DNA of 64,000 nt from Agathobaculum massiliense (GTDB lineage: Bacteria > Bacillota > Clostridia > Oscillospirales > Butyricicoccaceae): assembly GCF_900291975.1 (NCBI RefSeq), contig NZ_OMPN01000001.1:2742501-2806500 (forward strand). The letters run 5' to 3'. A program made the position numbers and the translations under genes. How positions within the stretch are numbered: the first letter of the stretch is position 1; the number at the start of each line of letters is the position of its first letter. Shown here in pieces: positions 55,329-64,000 of this stretch. Below the pieces are notes generated by a model. That model was given only the letters and a program-made list of their open reading frames with translations, did not search any database and had not been told where the DNA came from.

Positions 55329-56213
55329 GTGAAAAAAGTAAAAAAGCACAAGATCAGAAATACGGTTACCGTACTCCTCCTCATGGTATGCTGCATTGGT
55401 GGTGCGGAGCTTGCAGTCGCCTACTGGCTGGATCGGCCGGTTTTTGACAAGCTCACAAAGCCGGTGATACAGAAAGCGGAACAACTTTGGCAGCGCGGCG
55501 GTGAGGTGATTGCCGCCGGCCGGTTTTGGCTGACTGATAAATTCGCACAGCCTGCCCTTATGGAGCAGGAAACGGTAGACCCGCAGAAAGCCAGCGAGCC
55601 CATGCTGTCAGACGGCGGGGAGGCGATCACAGATCCATCTGTCACAGAGCTGACAATAAAGGATGGGCAGGAACTTCTGACCGGCGGTTCCATTTCCGTT
55701 GCGTACTTTGCACAAAGCGATTCGGCGTGGAAGGATAAAAGCTATGGAAACGATCCGATCGGCAGCTATGGATGCGGCCCCACGGTTATGGCAATGGCTG
55801 TGCAAAGCATGACCGGAACGAAAACTGATCCGGAAAAAATGGCGGCGTGGTGCGCTGTACATGGTTATTGGGCACCCCAAAGCGGTTCTTACCATTCTAT
55901 CGTGCAGGGGGTAGCAGATGCCTTCGGATTGGAATGTGATCCGGCAGGGACGCTTAGTGCGGACGAGCTTCGCCTTCAGCTTTCCGGTGGCCGCATTGCG
56001 GTGGCGCTGATGAAAGCCGGACATTTTACAAGCGGTGGACATTTTATCCTGCTGCGCGGTACAACAGTGGAGGGGAAGATCCTTGTAGCTGACCCCAACA
56101 GCCGCGCGCGCAGTCTGGCTGCGTGGGATGCCCAGACCATCATAGACGAACTGAGCGACAGCCGCAGCGCAGGAGCGCCGCTGTGGTTCCTGTCAAAATC
56201 AGTGCAGGATTAG
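55329..56213 (+). CDS. C39-like cysteine peptidase with membrane anchor
   Basis: The 294-residue protein has an N-terminal basic stretch and one helix (NTVTVLLLMVCCIGGAELAV), then from about residue 125 a peptidase C39-like domain: Cys149 in GSYGCGPTVMAMAV, His238 in SGGHFILLRG and Asp255/Asn257 in ADPNSRAR. This should act outside the membrane. Substrate unknown. GTG start with AAGGAGG 8 nt upstream. Its end overlaps the fliT-like gene by 4 nt, convergently. Confidence 0.85.
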   Translation: MKKVKKHKIRNTVTVLLLMVCCIGGAELAVAYWLDRPVFDKLTKPVIQKAEQLWQRGGEVIAAGRFWLTDKFAQPALMEQETVDPQKASEPMLSDGGEAITDPSVTELTIKDGQELLTGGSISVAYFAQSDSAWKDKSYGNDPIGSYGCGPTVMAMAVQSMTGTKTDPEKMAAWCAVHGYWAPQSGSYHSIVQGVADAFGLECDPAGTLSADELRLQLSGGRIAVALMKAGHFTSGGHFILLRGTTVEGKILVADPNSRARSLAAWDAQTIIDELSDSRSAGAPLWFLSKSVQD

Positions 56214-56581
56214 CCGCGTGTGGAGAGACCCTGTTCGAGCCGCTGGTTGAGTGGAAGGAGCCGATCCAGCAACTGGCGGTTTTGCGCCATCTGCCGCGCG
56301 AGCAGTTGACCCTCTTCATCTTCAGGCAGGCCCCCGTCCAGAAGGGCCTGCCATTTTTGCTGCATATCGTCGGATAGGCTCGCACACAAGGTGTGTATGG
56401 CCTGATCTGAGGCTTGAAGTCGCAGAATCGACTCTTGACGCATGGTGAGCAGAAGTCCGAAAGAGGTGCGGTCTCCGCGGTCCAGCGATTCGCCGAGCTG
56501 TACGGTGAGATCAAGCGTTTCGCTTAAAGCGGTATACCTGCGGCGGAGCTGGGTCAGGAGCTGTTGGGCCTGTGCGTTCAT
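56210..56581 (-). CDS. Probable flagellar chaperone (FliT/FlgN-like)
   Basis: This 123-residue, fully helical, Gln/Leu-rich protein begins MNAQAQQLLTQLRRRYTALS. It has no sharp motif. The position after fliD-fliS, with an ATGA overlap with fliS, fits FliT, the FliD chaperone. FlgN-like is possible. Confidence 0.65.
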   Translation of the reverse strand: MNAQAQQLLTQLRRRYTALSETLDLTVQLGESLDRGDRTSFGLLLTMRQESILRLQASDQAIHTLCASLSDDMQQKWQALLDGGLPEDEEGQLLARQMAQNRQLLDRLLPLNQRLEQGLSTRG

Positions 56582-56949
56582 ACGCCGCCTTCTTTCTGAG
56601 CGGCGCGGAACGTATCGCGCAGGTCGGTCAGCCGCGGCTTTACCTCTGCCAGGATTCTGGTGTTGCGCCCGATCTTTACGCGGGTCAACTCATATGTGAA
56701 AAAATCATACAGGCGATGCAGGTCGTGGCTGATGGGATACTGTGGGTCAAGCGTATCGTCCAGATATTCGAGGATTTCGATACAGCGCGTGATGGATGCC
56801 TCGAAAAGCGTATAATCCTGCTTGCCTATGGCAAGCTCGGCGCGCGTAAGGCGCTTGACCAATTCGTCATAGAGCAGCAACAGCAGCTCGCCGCGTGTCA
56901 TCGTATTGACAGACTGCGCCTTATACTGTTCGTAGCCATGCATATCCAT
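56578..56949 (-). CDS. fliS: Flagellin export chaperone FliS
   Basis: The 123-residue helical protein has the FliS pattern: YEQYKAQSVNTMTRGELLLLLYDELVKRL at the start and a late FFTYELTRVKIGRNTR. It binds the C-terminus of flagellin before export. The start MDMHGYEQ has GGAAGGA upstream. Confidence 0.95.
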   Translation of the reverse strand: MDMHGYEQYKAQSVNTMTRGELLLLLYDELVKRLTRAELAIGKQDYTLFEASITRCIEILEYLDDTLDPQYPISHDLHRLYDFFTYELTRVKIGRNTRILAEVKPRLTDLRDTFRAAQKEGGV

Positions 56950-56968
56950 AGGCTTTTCATCCTTCCGG

Positions 56969-59524
56969 TCAATAGCCGCTCCCACCTAAGCTGGCAAGGT
57001 AGGAGCTCTGGGAATTCATCTGGCTGATCAGAACCTCCAGCCTGCTGAACTTCGCGGTGTAGGTATCGATCTGATCATTCAATTTATCGGTAAGTGTGTC
57101 AATCATATCGGTGATATCCTCGAGCTGGTTCTGGATCGTATTGTTCAGCAGGGAGAGGGGGGAATACTGAGAGCCTGCCTTTTCGATCAGGATGCCCTTG
57201 GTCGCGCCGGTGGTACCGGCATATTTGTCAAGCTGAACTTTCAGGCGGGAAATAGCGCCGCCCGAGGAGGTGTCATCCACCCAAGTGGTTGTACCGTCTG
57301 CGTTGGTAACCTGCTTTTGCTCCATCGGGTCGGAAAACGCGCTTGCCACGGCATCCGGATCGGTTTCAAGGATGGAACGCAGTTTGGTTTCGTCGAGTGT
57401 GATTTTGCCCTTATCTGAATAGTTTGTGGAAACATTGATACCGATTTTGGACAAATCAGAGCCGGAAAAGAGAAAGCGCAGACTGCTGGAGAGCGAACCA
57501 AGGTCGCTGTCATTGAACAGCAGGCCCTGCTTGGCCTTTGTCTCAAAGGCTTCAATCTCCTTATCGCTCATATCCGCCTTCTGATCTTCTGTAAGCGGCT
57601 CGTAGCTCTTATTGTAATCGGGCTGGGTGGAATACTGCTCATTGATCTCCGAGAGGACCTTGTTGTAATCCTCGACAAAGCTCTTGATTGCGTCGACAAT
57701 CTTATCGCTGTCCACCTTTGCGCTGAACGAAACACCGGAATCATTTTCCGCAGCCGCGTCAAAGGTGCCGCTGGCGGTAACGGTAAAGCCGTCTATGTTG
57801 AAAGCATTAGTGCCGCTGGTCAGCTCCCGTTCCACACCGTTAATAAGCGCGGTCATTTTTGCATCCTGTCCCTGAATACGGGTGGAGGAAGCGCTGTCGA
57901 CATACTGCCCCTGTTTGTCCAAACGCTGGATTTTTGCGGTGCTGCCATCATCACTGTATTCGACGGTGCCAAATAAACGGGCGGCAAGATTATCCGCCCC
58001 ATCCGAGGTGGTTTTGCTAATGGAAACGCGGCCGCCGGTACCACCGTGCGTGGAGGAAAATACAAACTGGTTAGAGGTTTTGGAATAACTGAGCTTGACG
58101 CCGGCCTCGGGCTTGCTGTTGATTGCGCTGGTCAACGTACTGATGCTGTCGTTTGCGCTGAATTCCCCGATCTTTACACCGTTGATTTCAAAGGAATACA
58201 GGGCGTTTCCACTTTCATCGGTCTTGATTTTCCCATCAGGGCCGGTAATAGCAGTCATACCCTTAATGATGGTGATTTTCTTTCCGTCCTGCTCTATCGA
58301 ATCGGTACCATACAGGTCGCCCAGAGTTTTGCTCGTATTGACACGGTTGGATGCGCCTCGGTCGATACCGAAAATGCCGCCCTTGCCAACCACATGGAGC
58401 GTGCCGGAGTCGATAGAAAGCGTATCGCTGTCACCCTTAACAGAGAAAGAGGGCTGGAACGTGCCATCTGAGGCGGTGTTGGAAACCGTAACCCTACCGT
58501 AGCCGAACGCCTGATCCAGCTGCGTTTGCAGATAGTTTTGCATAGCGGAATTGGGGTCAGAGGACTCGAAGATTGCCTTGTATTCTGCAGAATCCTTTTC
58601 CGGCATCGTGATTGTTGCCGTGGTGCCATTGAAAGTAAATTTCATGGAAGAACCGGCTAAAACCTCACCGGCGGGTTTGCTGGTGGCCAGATCCGTCGCT
58701 TCCACTGCAGAGGAGGATTCGATTTTATCGGTTGCCGTCAGCTTGCTTCCGCTGGACAGATGCAACGCTGTCAGCACTTCCTGAGAGGAACTGCCCAGCA
58801 GCTCGAGGGTGTTGGTTTCGCTGGAGTTGGTAAACTGGAACGAAATTTTTCCATCGACGACCTCGGCCTTGACCTTGCTGTCCATTTTTATACTGGTGCC
58901 ATCGCTAAGCGAGACAGAGGCGTTTGAAAGCTGCCGGTTAATTTCATCAGCGACATCTTCAACGCTTTTGTATTCACGATCGCTGTCAAATGTAATGGAA
59001 AAGGATTTGTTGCCATATTTAAAGGATAACTGCTTTCCGGCCAGATTACTTACGTTCACATCACCTTTCAAGTCCACGCCCTTGGAGGCGTCAATGCTTT
59101 GGGTGTTGTCAATACCACTCAAGCCGGAAAAGGTGATGGTTTCTGATTTTGCAAGCTGGCTGACACGCTGGATCACAATATCGCTTGTTGTATTGCCGGA
59201 AGCTGAAATTAAGTCCTTATATTTACCGGCTGTAGTGATAATACTCGGCTTGAAGAAATTCGCACTCATCAGATTGGTTGAGGAGGTGTACGAGGTATAT
59301 TTGGTGGAAAGCTGCACCAATTGATCGCTGATACTGCGGTACGCTTCCTGCTTCCACAGCAGCTTTTGCTGTTTCTGTTGCTGCGCTGTGATTTTGTTTT
59401 TTGTGCCCATGACCATGTTTTCGATCATGGCTTCAGTATCCATGCCGCTGGCAAGTCCGCTCAGCACATTGCGGCTGCCATAAAGGCTGGAGGCGCTGCT
59501 GCCGCCTACACTGCTTACTGCCAT
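56969..59524 (-). CDS. fliD: Flagellar filament cap protein FliD
   Basis: The 851-residue protein, longer than the usual 450-700, has FliD_N near residues 20-115 (GLASGMDTEAMIENMV), repeated beta regions in the middle and FliD_C near the end (NKVLSEINEQY, LSSSLRFLFSG, LEDITDMIDTLTDKLNDQID). It caps the filament and folds flagellin. AAAGGAG precedes the ATG. The extra length is in the central surface domains. Confidence 0.95.
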   Translation of the reverse strand: MAVSSVGGSSASSLYGSRNVLSGLASGMDTEAMIENMVMGTKNKITAQQQKQQKLLWKQEAYRSISDQLVQLSTKYTSYTSSTNLMSANFFKPSIITTAGKYKDLISASGNTTSDIVIQRVSQLAKSETITFSGLSGIDNTQSIDASKGVDLKGDVNVSNLAGKQLSFKYGNKSFSITFDSDREYKSVEDVADEINRQLSNASVSLSDGTSIKMDSKVKAEVVDGKISFQFTNSSETNTLELLGSSSQEVLTALHLSSGSKLTATDKIESSSAVEATDLATSKPAGEVLAGSSMKFTFNGTTATITMPEKDSAEYKAIFESSDPNSAMQNYLQTQLDQAFGYGRVTVSNTASDGTFQPSFSVKGDSDTLSIDSGTLHVVGKGGIFGIDRGASNRVNTSKTLGDLYGTDSIEQDGKKITIIKGMTAITGPDGKIKTDESGNALYSFEINGVKIGEFSANDSISTLTSAINSKPEAGVKLSYSKTSNQFVFSSTHGGTGGRVSISKTTSDGADNLAARLFGTVEYSDDGSTAKIQRLDKQGQYVDSASSTRIQGQDAKMTALINGVERELTSGTNAFNIDGFTVTASGTFDAAAENDSGVSFSAKVDSDKIVDAIKSFVEDYNKVLSEINEQYSTQPDYNKSYEPLTEDQKADMSDKEIEAFETKAKQGLLFNDSDLGSLSSSLRFLFSGSDLSKIGINVSTNYSDKGKITLDETKLRSILETDPDAVASAFSDPMEQKQVTNADGTTTWVDDTSSGGAISRLKVQLDKYAGTTGATKGILIEKAGSQYSPLSLLNNTIQNQLEDITDMIDTLTDKLNDQIDTYTAKFSRLEVLISQMNSQSSYLASLGGSGY

Positions 59525-59675
59525 AAAAACACTCCTTTCCCCATGATACGGGGTGATAATACAGTGAACAGGATCATGCAGAAAAAAATAAAAATCCCTA
59601 TATTTTTATCTCGACGTATAGTATACTAAAATTAAGGGCGGAAAGCTTTTTTTTAAAGACAAAGGAGTGATTTTA

Positions 59676-60446
59676 TTGGCGGAGATAATTGCGGTCACCA
59701 ATCAGAAGGGCGGCGTTGGCAAAACAACGACCGCCGCAGCGCTGATTGCTACACTGGCGGAAAAGGGGAAGAAAGTTCTTGGCGTCGATCTGGACCCGCA
59801 GGGCAATCTCGGCTTCAGCCTCGGTATAGATATTGATAATGTACATACCCTGTATGAGGTGTTTAAAAAACAGATACCGGTCGAGCAGGCGTTATGTGCT
59901 ACGGAGTATGGGGACATGCTCGCGGCAAATATCCTGTTGTCCGGTGTGGAATTGGAGTGCAACAAGCCAGGGCGGGAGTACCTGCTCAAGACCGAGCTGT
60001 CCGCGCTGTCGGCGGATTACGACTATATCATTATTGATACGCCGCCTGCACTGAACCTGTTGACAGTGAATGCTTATGTGACAGCGGACAAGCTGATCAT
60101 CCCGATGGCACCTGAGATTCTCAGCCTGCTTGGCGTAACCCAGATCAAGGAAACAATCGAAACGGTGAGGCAATACTATAACCCGCGTCTGAAGGTCATC
60201 GGTATTCTGCTCAATAAATTCAATGCACGGCTCAACCTGAACAGGGATGTGCTGGATCTGTCACGGCAGATCGCAGAGCAGCTTGATACCAAGGTGTTTG
60301 AAACAAAAATAAGGCAGGGTGTGCTTGTAGCGGAATCACCCGCACATGGGAAAAGTGTTGTGACCTATGCGCCGCACTCCAAGCCTGCAATGGATTTTGT
60401 TGCGCTTGTTGAAGAAATACTGCAGGAAGGCTCGGTGGAGCAGTAA
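59676..60446 (+). CDS. ParA/Soj-family ATPase
   Basis: The 256-residue protein has deviant Walker A KGGVGKTT at residues 11-18, GVDLDPQGNLG, and the Walker B region YDYIIIDTPPALNLLTVNAY. It is of Soj/ParA rather than FlhG type. TTG start with AAAGGAG 8 nt upstream. A GTG 9 nt earlier overlaps the ribosome site. Followed 20 nt on by a ComFB-domain gene and no parB, so its cargo may be a motility or signalling complex and not DNA. Confidence 0.92.
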   Translation: MAEIIAVTNQKGGVGKTTTAAALIATLAEKGKKVLGVDLDPQGNLGFSLGIDIDNVHTLYEVFKKQIPVEQALCATEYGDMLAANILLSGVELECNKPGREYLLKTELSALSADYDYIIIDTPPALNLLTVNAYVTADKLIIPMAPEILSLLGVTQIKETIETVRQYYNPRLKVIGILLNKFNARLNLNRDVLDLSRQIAEQLDTKVFETKIRQGVLVAESPAHGKSVVTYAPHSKPAMDFVALVEEILQEGSVEQ

Positions 60447-60466
60447 CGTGGGAAAGGGGAAAAAAC

Positions 60467-61255
60467 ATGGCGGAAAAGCGCAGCAGTAAAACGGCGCGCG
60501 TGCTGAACCTGATCACGCAGCAGGGGGGTGAAACGCCGGAGCAAAACACAGAGGAGGTACGGCAGCCGGCTGACGTAACGCAGGAAGAGAAAAAAGCGGT
60601 GAAGCGCAAGGCCGCAAGGAAAGCTACGGTCCCTCGCAAGCCGGCTGTACAGAAGAAAATAGAGGACCAGGATGAGCCGGATCAGCAAGCGTCAGCTGTG
60701 CCGGAGCGCATGGCACAATCCGCACCGCTGCCGGTTGTCCCTATCGTGCAGACCACAAAGGATCGGGAAAAGGCATTGTCGGACGAGATACGCACAGGTC
60801 TGTTACAGGCGCTGGAAGCAGAGGTGAACGCAATACCGGCGCAAACAGCGGAGGAGGAGGCGCCTCCGGATGAAAAAGCAGTCGACAATATGCCGTCAAC
60901 GGAACCGGAACCAGCGGAGCAGAAAAAGATATGCTTTCCATCACAAGGCGCAAAGGAAGAACAGGCCTTTGTAACACCGCATGGGGAAAAGGATGTCCAA
61001 TACATTAACGTTCTGCAGGAGCTGGTGGAGGAGGAAGCAGCATACTATGTAGAACATATGCTGCAATGCCGCTGTGCTCGCTGTGTTGCAGATATGAAAG
61101 CGCTGGCATTGACAAACCTGCCCTCCAAATATGTTGTGTTGGACAGCAAAAGGCGGAATGCGATGATGAGTCTGTATGCGGCGCGGTATGATAAGCTCCT
61201 GTCCGTCCAGATGATGCGCGCATGTGTGCTTGTGAATGAGAACCCCCATCATTAG
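60467..61255 (+). CDS. Protein with C-terminal ComFB domain
   Basis: The 262-residue protein has a long, low-complexity charged N-terminal part (about 170 residues rich in Lys, Glu, Pro and Ala). A ComFB domain follows: INVLQELVEEEAAYYV, the CRCARC cluster at 201-206 (three Cys) and DMKALALTNLPSKYVV. ComFB proteins have been reported as cyclic dinucleotide receptors in cyanobacteria. The residue match here is by eye. Paired with ParA upstream. Confidence 0.8.
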   Translation: MAEKRSSKTARVLNLITQQGGETPEQNTEEVRQPADVTQEEKKAVKRKAARKATVPRKPAVQKKIEDQDEPDQQASAVPERMAQSAPLPVVPIVQTTKDREKALSDEIRTGLLQALEAEVNAIPAQTAEEEAPPDEKAVDNMPSTEPEPAEQKKICFPSQGAKEEQAFVTPHGEKDVQYINVLQELVEEEAAYYVEHMLQCRCARCVADMKALALTNLPSKYVVLDSKRRNAMMSLYAARYDKLLSVQMMRACVLVNENPHH

Positions 61256-61276
61256 AAAGCAGGGAAAGGTGCTACA

Positions 61277-61311
61277 AAAAGGGGCCGCAGCATAGCTGCG
61301 GCCCCTTTTTA
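61277..61311. terminator. Bidirectional terminator
   Basis: AAAAGGGGCCGCAG-CATA-GCTGCGGCCCCTTTT is a perfect 14 bp stem between the convergent ComFB and GGDEF/EAL genes. Confidence 0.93.
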
Positions 61312-61328
61312 CTGTCGGCGGATAGCGG

Positions 61329-64000
61329 TTAATGGCTGATTGTGCCCTCTGGCGTCTCGAGCAGACGACCGAGCGCGTCCAAATCCAGCGGCCGGTAGAA
61401 ATAAAAACCCTGGATGAAATCACAACCGGTCTGTCGGATCAAGTTGAATTCGTCCTCGGTCTCCACACCTTCGACACAGACTTGTTTGCCAAAACGGTGG
61501 CAGGAATAGATAATGCTTGCGATAAAGTCCAGCTTCTGCTTGGAGGAGGTGATCCCGTGGATCAGCGTTTGATCCAATTTGATCAGGTCGGCCGGATGCT
61601 GTAGAAGCAGGGAAAGGTTGGAATAAGCTGTGCCAAAGTCGTCCAGAACAAAGGAAATGCCTATTTCCTTGCACTGCCGGATAAAGGCTTCCAGTCGCTC
61701 CGGCGCACTGTCATGATGGGTTTCCGTAAGCTCTATCAGTAGGTTGTGGGCTGGGATATGGAACTGTTGAAGCGTCTGCCGGATATGAGGGAACAAGCCG
61801 TCATCCAGAAGCTGAAGGTAGCTGATGTTGATGGAAAAGCGAAAGTCCGGCCGAAGGGAAAGAATATGCTGTGCCGCACGCGCGGTCTGGGTGATGACCC
61901 ATTTGCCGACAGGAACAATCACACCCTGCTGTTCCAGTGTGGCGATGCACTGGGAAAGCGAAACATTTTGCCCATGCATGCTCCAGCGGAGCAGGACCTC
62001 GCCGCCGAATATCTGTTGCGTAGCGGCTTCAACCTGCGGCTGGACAACGATATGGAAGCCTTCAAAGCCGTGGTTGACACTGTAATTGAGGGTAAAACCG
62101 AGACTGCTTTGTTCTCTCCGATTTTGTATCATATGGGGAGAAAATTTCAGATAATCCAGCGAGGGGAAGCCAGCCGAAACATTTGCGACCACGATGGCGT
62201 TGTCAATCAGCTCCTGCGCGGTGGCCCCGTCCTCAGGGTAATGCAGCACGCCTGCCGCGCAGGGATACATCATATGGATTCCGTATTTGGCACAGGCATC
62301 CAGCATGATATTGCGTATCCGCTGGACCGGAAGCGCAGGCTTCAGGTTTTTATGGGAGAAAGCGAGGAAATGGTTGTCACTCAGGCGAAAAAAACGGAAG
62401 AACGTACCCATCTGTATTTCCAACTGGCAGCCAATCTCACGCAGGACAGCGTCTCCCGTTTCGCGGCCGAAAGCAAGGTTGATATCGGCAAGCGGCTGGA
62501 ACGCAAAGCTGAGCAGGAGCAGGGGGGAGCGGGAAACGCTGCAGATAGCAGACAGCTCCTCTTCTGCCGAGGACAAATTGAGAAGCCCAGTGGTCGAATC
62601 AACGGCGTCTTCGTTTTTCAGGCAGACCATGCTACCGGAAAAGAAGAGCGGGCGGGCCATTTCCGCGTCCCACTTCATAATGCCGCGGCAATGGATCCAC
62701 AGCAACTGCCCCGCCTTGTTGTAAATACGGTAGCGGATCGTATGGATCTTGCGTTTCTTTTCAATCATATCCTGCAAATCGGCTATATGAAGCGCCTGAT
62801 CCGGCTTATAAATCCGCTGCTCCAACAGGTCGACAAAATTATACACAAGATTGTCTGTAAAATTGAATTCGTCTTTCAGGTTATCGGAAATAAAATAGAC
62901 ATTTTTCTGCATATCACCACAATAGAGGTAAAAGGTGGTATCTGCCATGGCGACGGACTGGAAAAAGACCTCGGGATCAAAAAAATAGTTGCTCAGGAAG
63001 TTTTGGAACGCGGTTTCCCTGGAGGAGAAGCAGGCAGGCGGCATAGCACTGCCGCGCAGCGTGGAATGGCGCGTCTGGCCGGTTGCGAGGTCGATGCGGC
63101 TGTAGTATTTCCGCTTATCCTGATACATCAGATCGTCCGCTTTCTGTATCAGGGTGCGGATATCCTGGCTGGTATCCGCTGTCCACAGGCTGCCGATAGA
63201 CAGCTCGCAATTGCTTTCAGCCAAGAACACCCGCAACTGGGCGACGCTTTGTTCAAAGTCCGGCTGCGGCGTATTATCGCATAAGACCAGGAATTCATCA
63301 CCGCCCATACGGTAGACCGGCTGGGTGGGGAACGCTTTCTGCAGAATATGAAAAATACGTACAATCAGTTCGTCGCCGCTGTTATGACCGAGCAGATCGT
63401 TAATGCTTTTCAGTCCGATCAGGTCGCAGTAGACGAGGCCGATTGAATGCAGTGGACATTCCCTGCGGATATGGTCTTTTAGTGCGCGGCGATTCAGGGC
63501 ACCGGTCATCTGGTCGTACATGCTGGAGTTCTTGAAATAATGCAGCAGATCTCGCCGCTGCATGGTCGTGGTGATGAAAGGGGACAGCACCTTGCAGATA
63601 TCGGAAAGATAGCGGAGTTGTTGCGGCGGTGCGTTGTCCAGACGCAGGTAGCCGCTGATGCGGCCCTCCAGCAACAGTGGAACAAGGAGAAGGGACTGAT
63701 CACCCCCAGCGGAAGCTTGGTCACAGAAAACGGGAAGATGCCTTTGCAGCTCTTGACCACTGGAAAGAACCAGAGGCTCGGTGCTGTCACGACCGGGATA
63801 CTGTTGTGAGAGGTACTGCTCCAAATCAAAAGGGAGTATCTTAGTACCCGCAGAGGAGGGAGGCCAGCAGTAAGTGCTCTGAAATCGGTGTTCGGCCGGT
63901 ACGCGTTCGTAAATGGAAAGCTGCAGACCGGCCTGCTGCTGTCCAATATACTGCAGCATCAGGTTCAGGGATTCATCCGGCTCATCCGAGGCCGCGAAAG
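61329..64000 (-). CDS. GGDEF/EAL cyclic-di-GMP protein (5' end outside window)
   Basis: The open frame continues to the right edge, so only 890 or so C-terminal residues are seen. Parts in order: a GAF-like domain, a GGDEF domain with the intact motif (YRMGGDEFLVL, codons near 63283-63300), a PAS-like part, a second degenerate GGDEF (LSDNHF instead) and an EAL domain. The last reads GGEVLLRW (EVL for EAL) but keeps the further catalytic acids (ELTETH, LDDFGTAYS, KLDQ, EGVET), so both synthesis and cleavage of cyclic-di-GMP are possible. Confidence 0.92.
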   Translation of the reverse strand, partial: FAASDEPDESLNLMLQYIGQQQAGLQLSIYERVPAEHRFQSTYCWPPSSAGTKILPFDLEQYLSQQYPGRDSTEPLVLSSGQELQRHLPVFCDQASAGGDQSLLLVPLLLEGRISGYLRLDNAPPQQLRYLSDICKVLSPFITTTMQRRDLLHYFKNSSMYDQMTGALNRRALKDHIRRECPLHSIGLVYCDLIGLKSINDLLGHNSGDELIVRIFHILQKAFPTQPVYRMGGDEFLVLCDNTPQPDFEQSVAQLRVFLAESNCELSIGSLWTADTSQDIRTLIQKADDLMYQDKRKYYSRIDLATGQTRHSTLRGSAMPPACFSSRETAFQNFLSNYFFDPEVFFQSVAMADTTFYLYCGDMQKNVYFISDNLKDEFNFTDNLVYNFVDLLEQRIYKPDQALHIADLQDMIEKKRKIHTIRYRIYNKAGQLLWIHCRGIMKWDAEMARPLFFSGSMVCLKNEDAVDSTTGLLNLSSAEEELSAICSVSRSPLLLLSFAFQPLADINLAFGRETGDAVLREIGCQLEIQMGTFFRFFRLSDNHFLAFSHKNLKPALPVQRIRNIMLDACAKYGIHMMYPCAAGVLHYPEDGATAQELIDNAIVVANVSAGFPSLDYLKFSPHMIQNRREQSSLGFTLNYSVNHGFEGFHIVVQPQVEAATQQIFGGEVLLRWSMHGQNVSLSQCIATLEQQGVIVPVGKWVITQTARAAQHILSLRPDFRFSINISYLQLLDDGLFPHIRQTLQQFHIPAHNLLIELTETHHDSAPERLEAFIRQCKEIGISFVLDDFGTAYSNLSLLLQHPADLIKLDQTLIHGITSSKQKLDFIASIIYSCHRFGKQVCVEGVETEDEFNLIRQTGCDFIQGFYFYRPLDLDALGRLLETPEGTISH

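Overview
The window looks like chromosome from a motile, anaerobic, spirochaete-unlike Gram-positive of the class Clostridia (Bacillota), probably Oscillospirales. This is inferred from strong Shine-Dalgarno sites, moderate-to-high GC, an oxygen-sensitive class III ribonucleotide reductase, formate-tetrahydrofolate ligase, a Lsa-type ABC-F protein and a Bacillus/Clostridium-style flagellar supercluster containing FliY, CheC, CheD and CheV. No species is claimed.

Layout. 1-2296: the 3' part of a 23S rRNA, a 5S rRNA and a terminator. 2386-4609: a DUF1538 membrane protein overlapping a protein with two PII-like halves. 4626-8037: an anaerobic nucleotide reductase operon (nrdD, a separate glycyl-radical ORF, nrdG) behind a regulatory region with NrdR-like boxes, a cluster of DnaA-box-like 9-mers and a clear sigma-A promoter. 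8046-21157: housekeeping and accessory genes, namely a GNAT acetyltransferase, upp, tsaB, tsaE, a zinc-ribbon membrane protein, a Lsa-like ABC-F gene with an attenuator-like leader, an aldo/keto reductase, an ECF sigma factor with a DUF4179-like membrane partner, an AEC transporter, fhs, a SEDS (RodA/FtsW) protein, an HD-domain protein and a lipoprotein. 21416-23674: a secreted S-layer-homology protein.

24193-50001 is one co-directional flagellar/chemotaxis operon of 29 genes. It runs from flgB through basal body, C-ring, export apparatus, hook and stator genes, then sigma-28, two rod proteins, cheC, cheD, cheV and a degenerate-EAL/HDOD protein. 50047-59524 holds mostly minus-strand late motility genes: a YjfB-like protein, flagellin, a hemerythrin-like domain out of frame behind a methyl-accepting chemotaxis protein, an FtsE-like ATPase, and fliD-fliS-fliT. 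A plus-strand C39-like peptidase gene and a candidate small RNA interrupt them. 59676-64000: a ParA-type ATPase and a ComFB-domain protein, facing a large GGDEF/EAL protein that runs off the right edge.

How the parts work together: motility is encoded almost completely up to the filament, with transcription likely passing from sigma-A (flgB promoter) to the encoded sigma-28, which should read flagellin and perhaps the SLH gene and the small RNA. Cyclic-di-GMP signalling is suggested by the GGDEF/EAL and ComFB proteins. cheA, cheW, cheB, cheR, flhF, flgM, flgK, flgL, csrA and fliW are not in the window. The points most worth checking are the split NrdD, the nrd regulatory region, the ABC-F leader, the hemerythrin frame break, the candidate small RNA and the ParA-ComFB-GGDEF/EAL neighbourhood.
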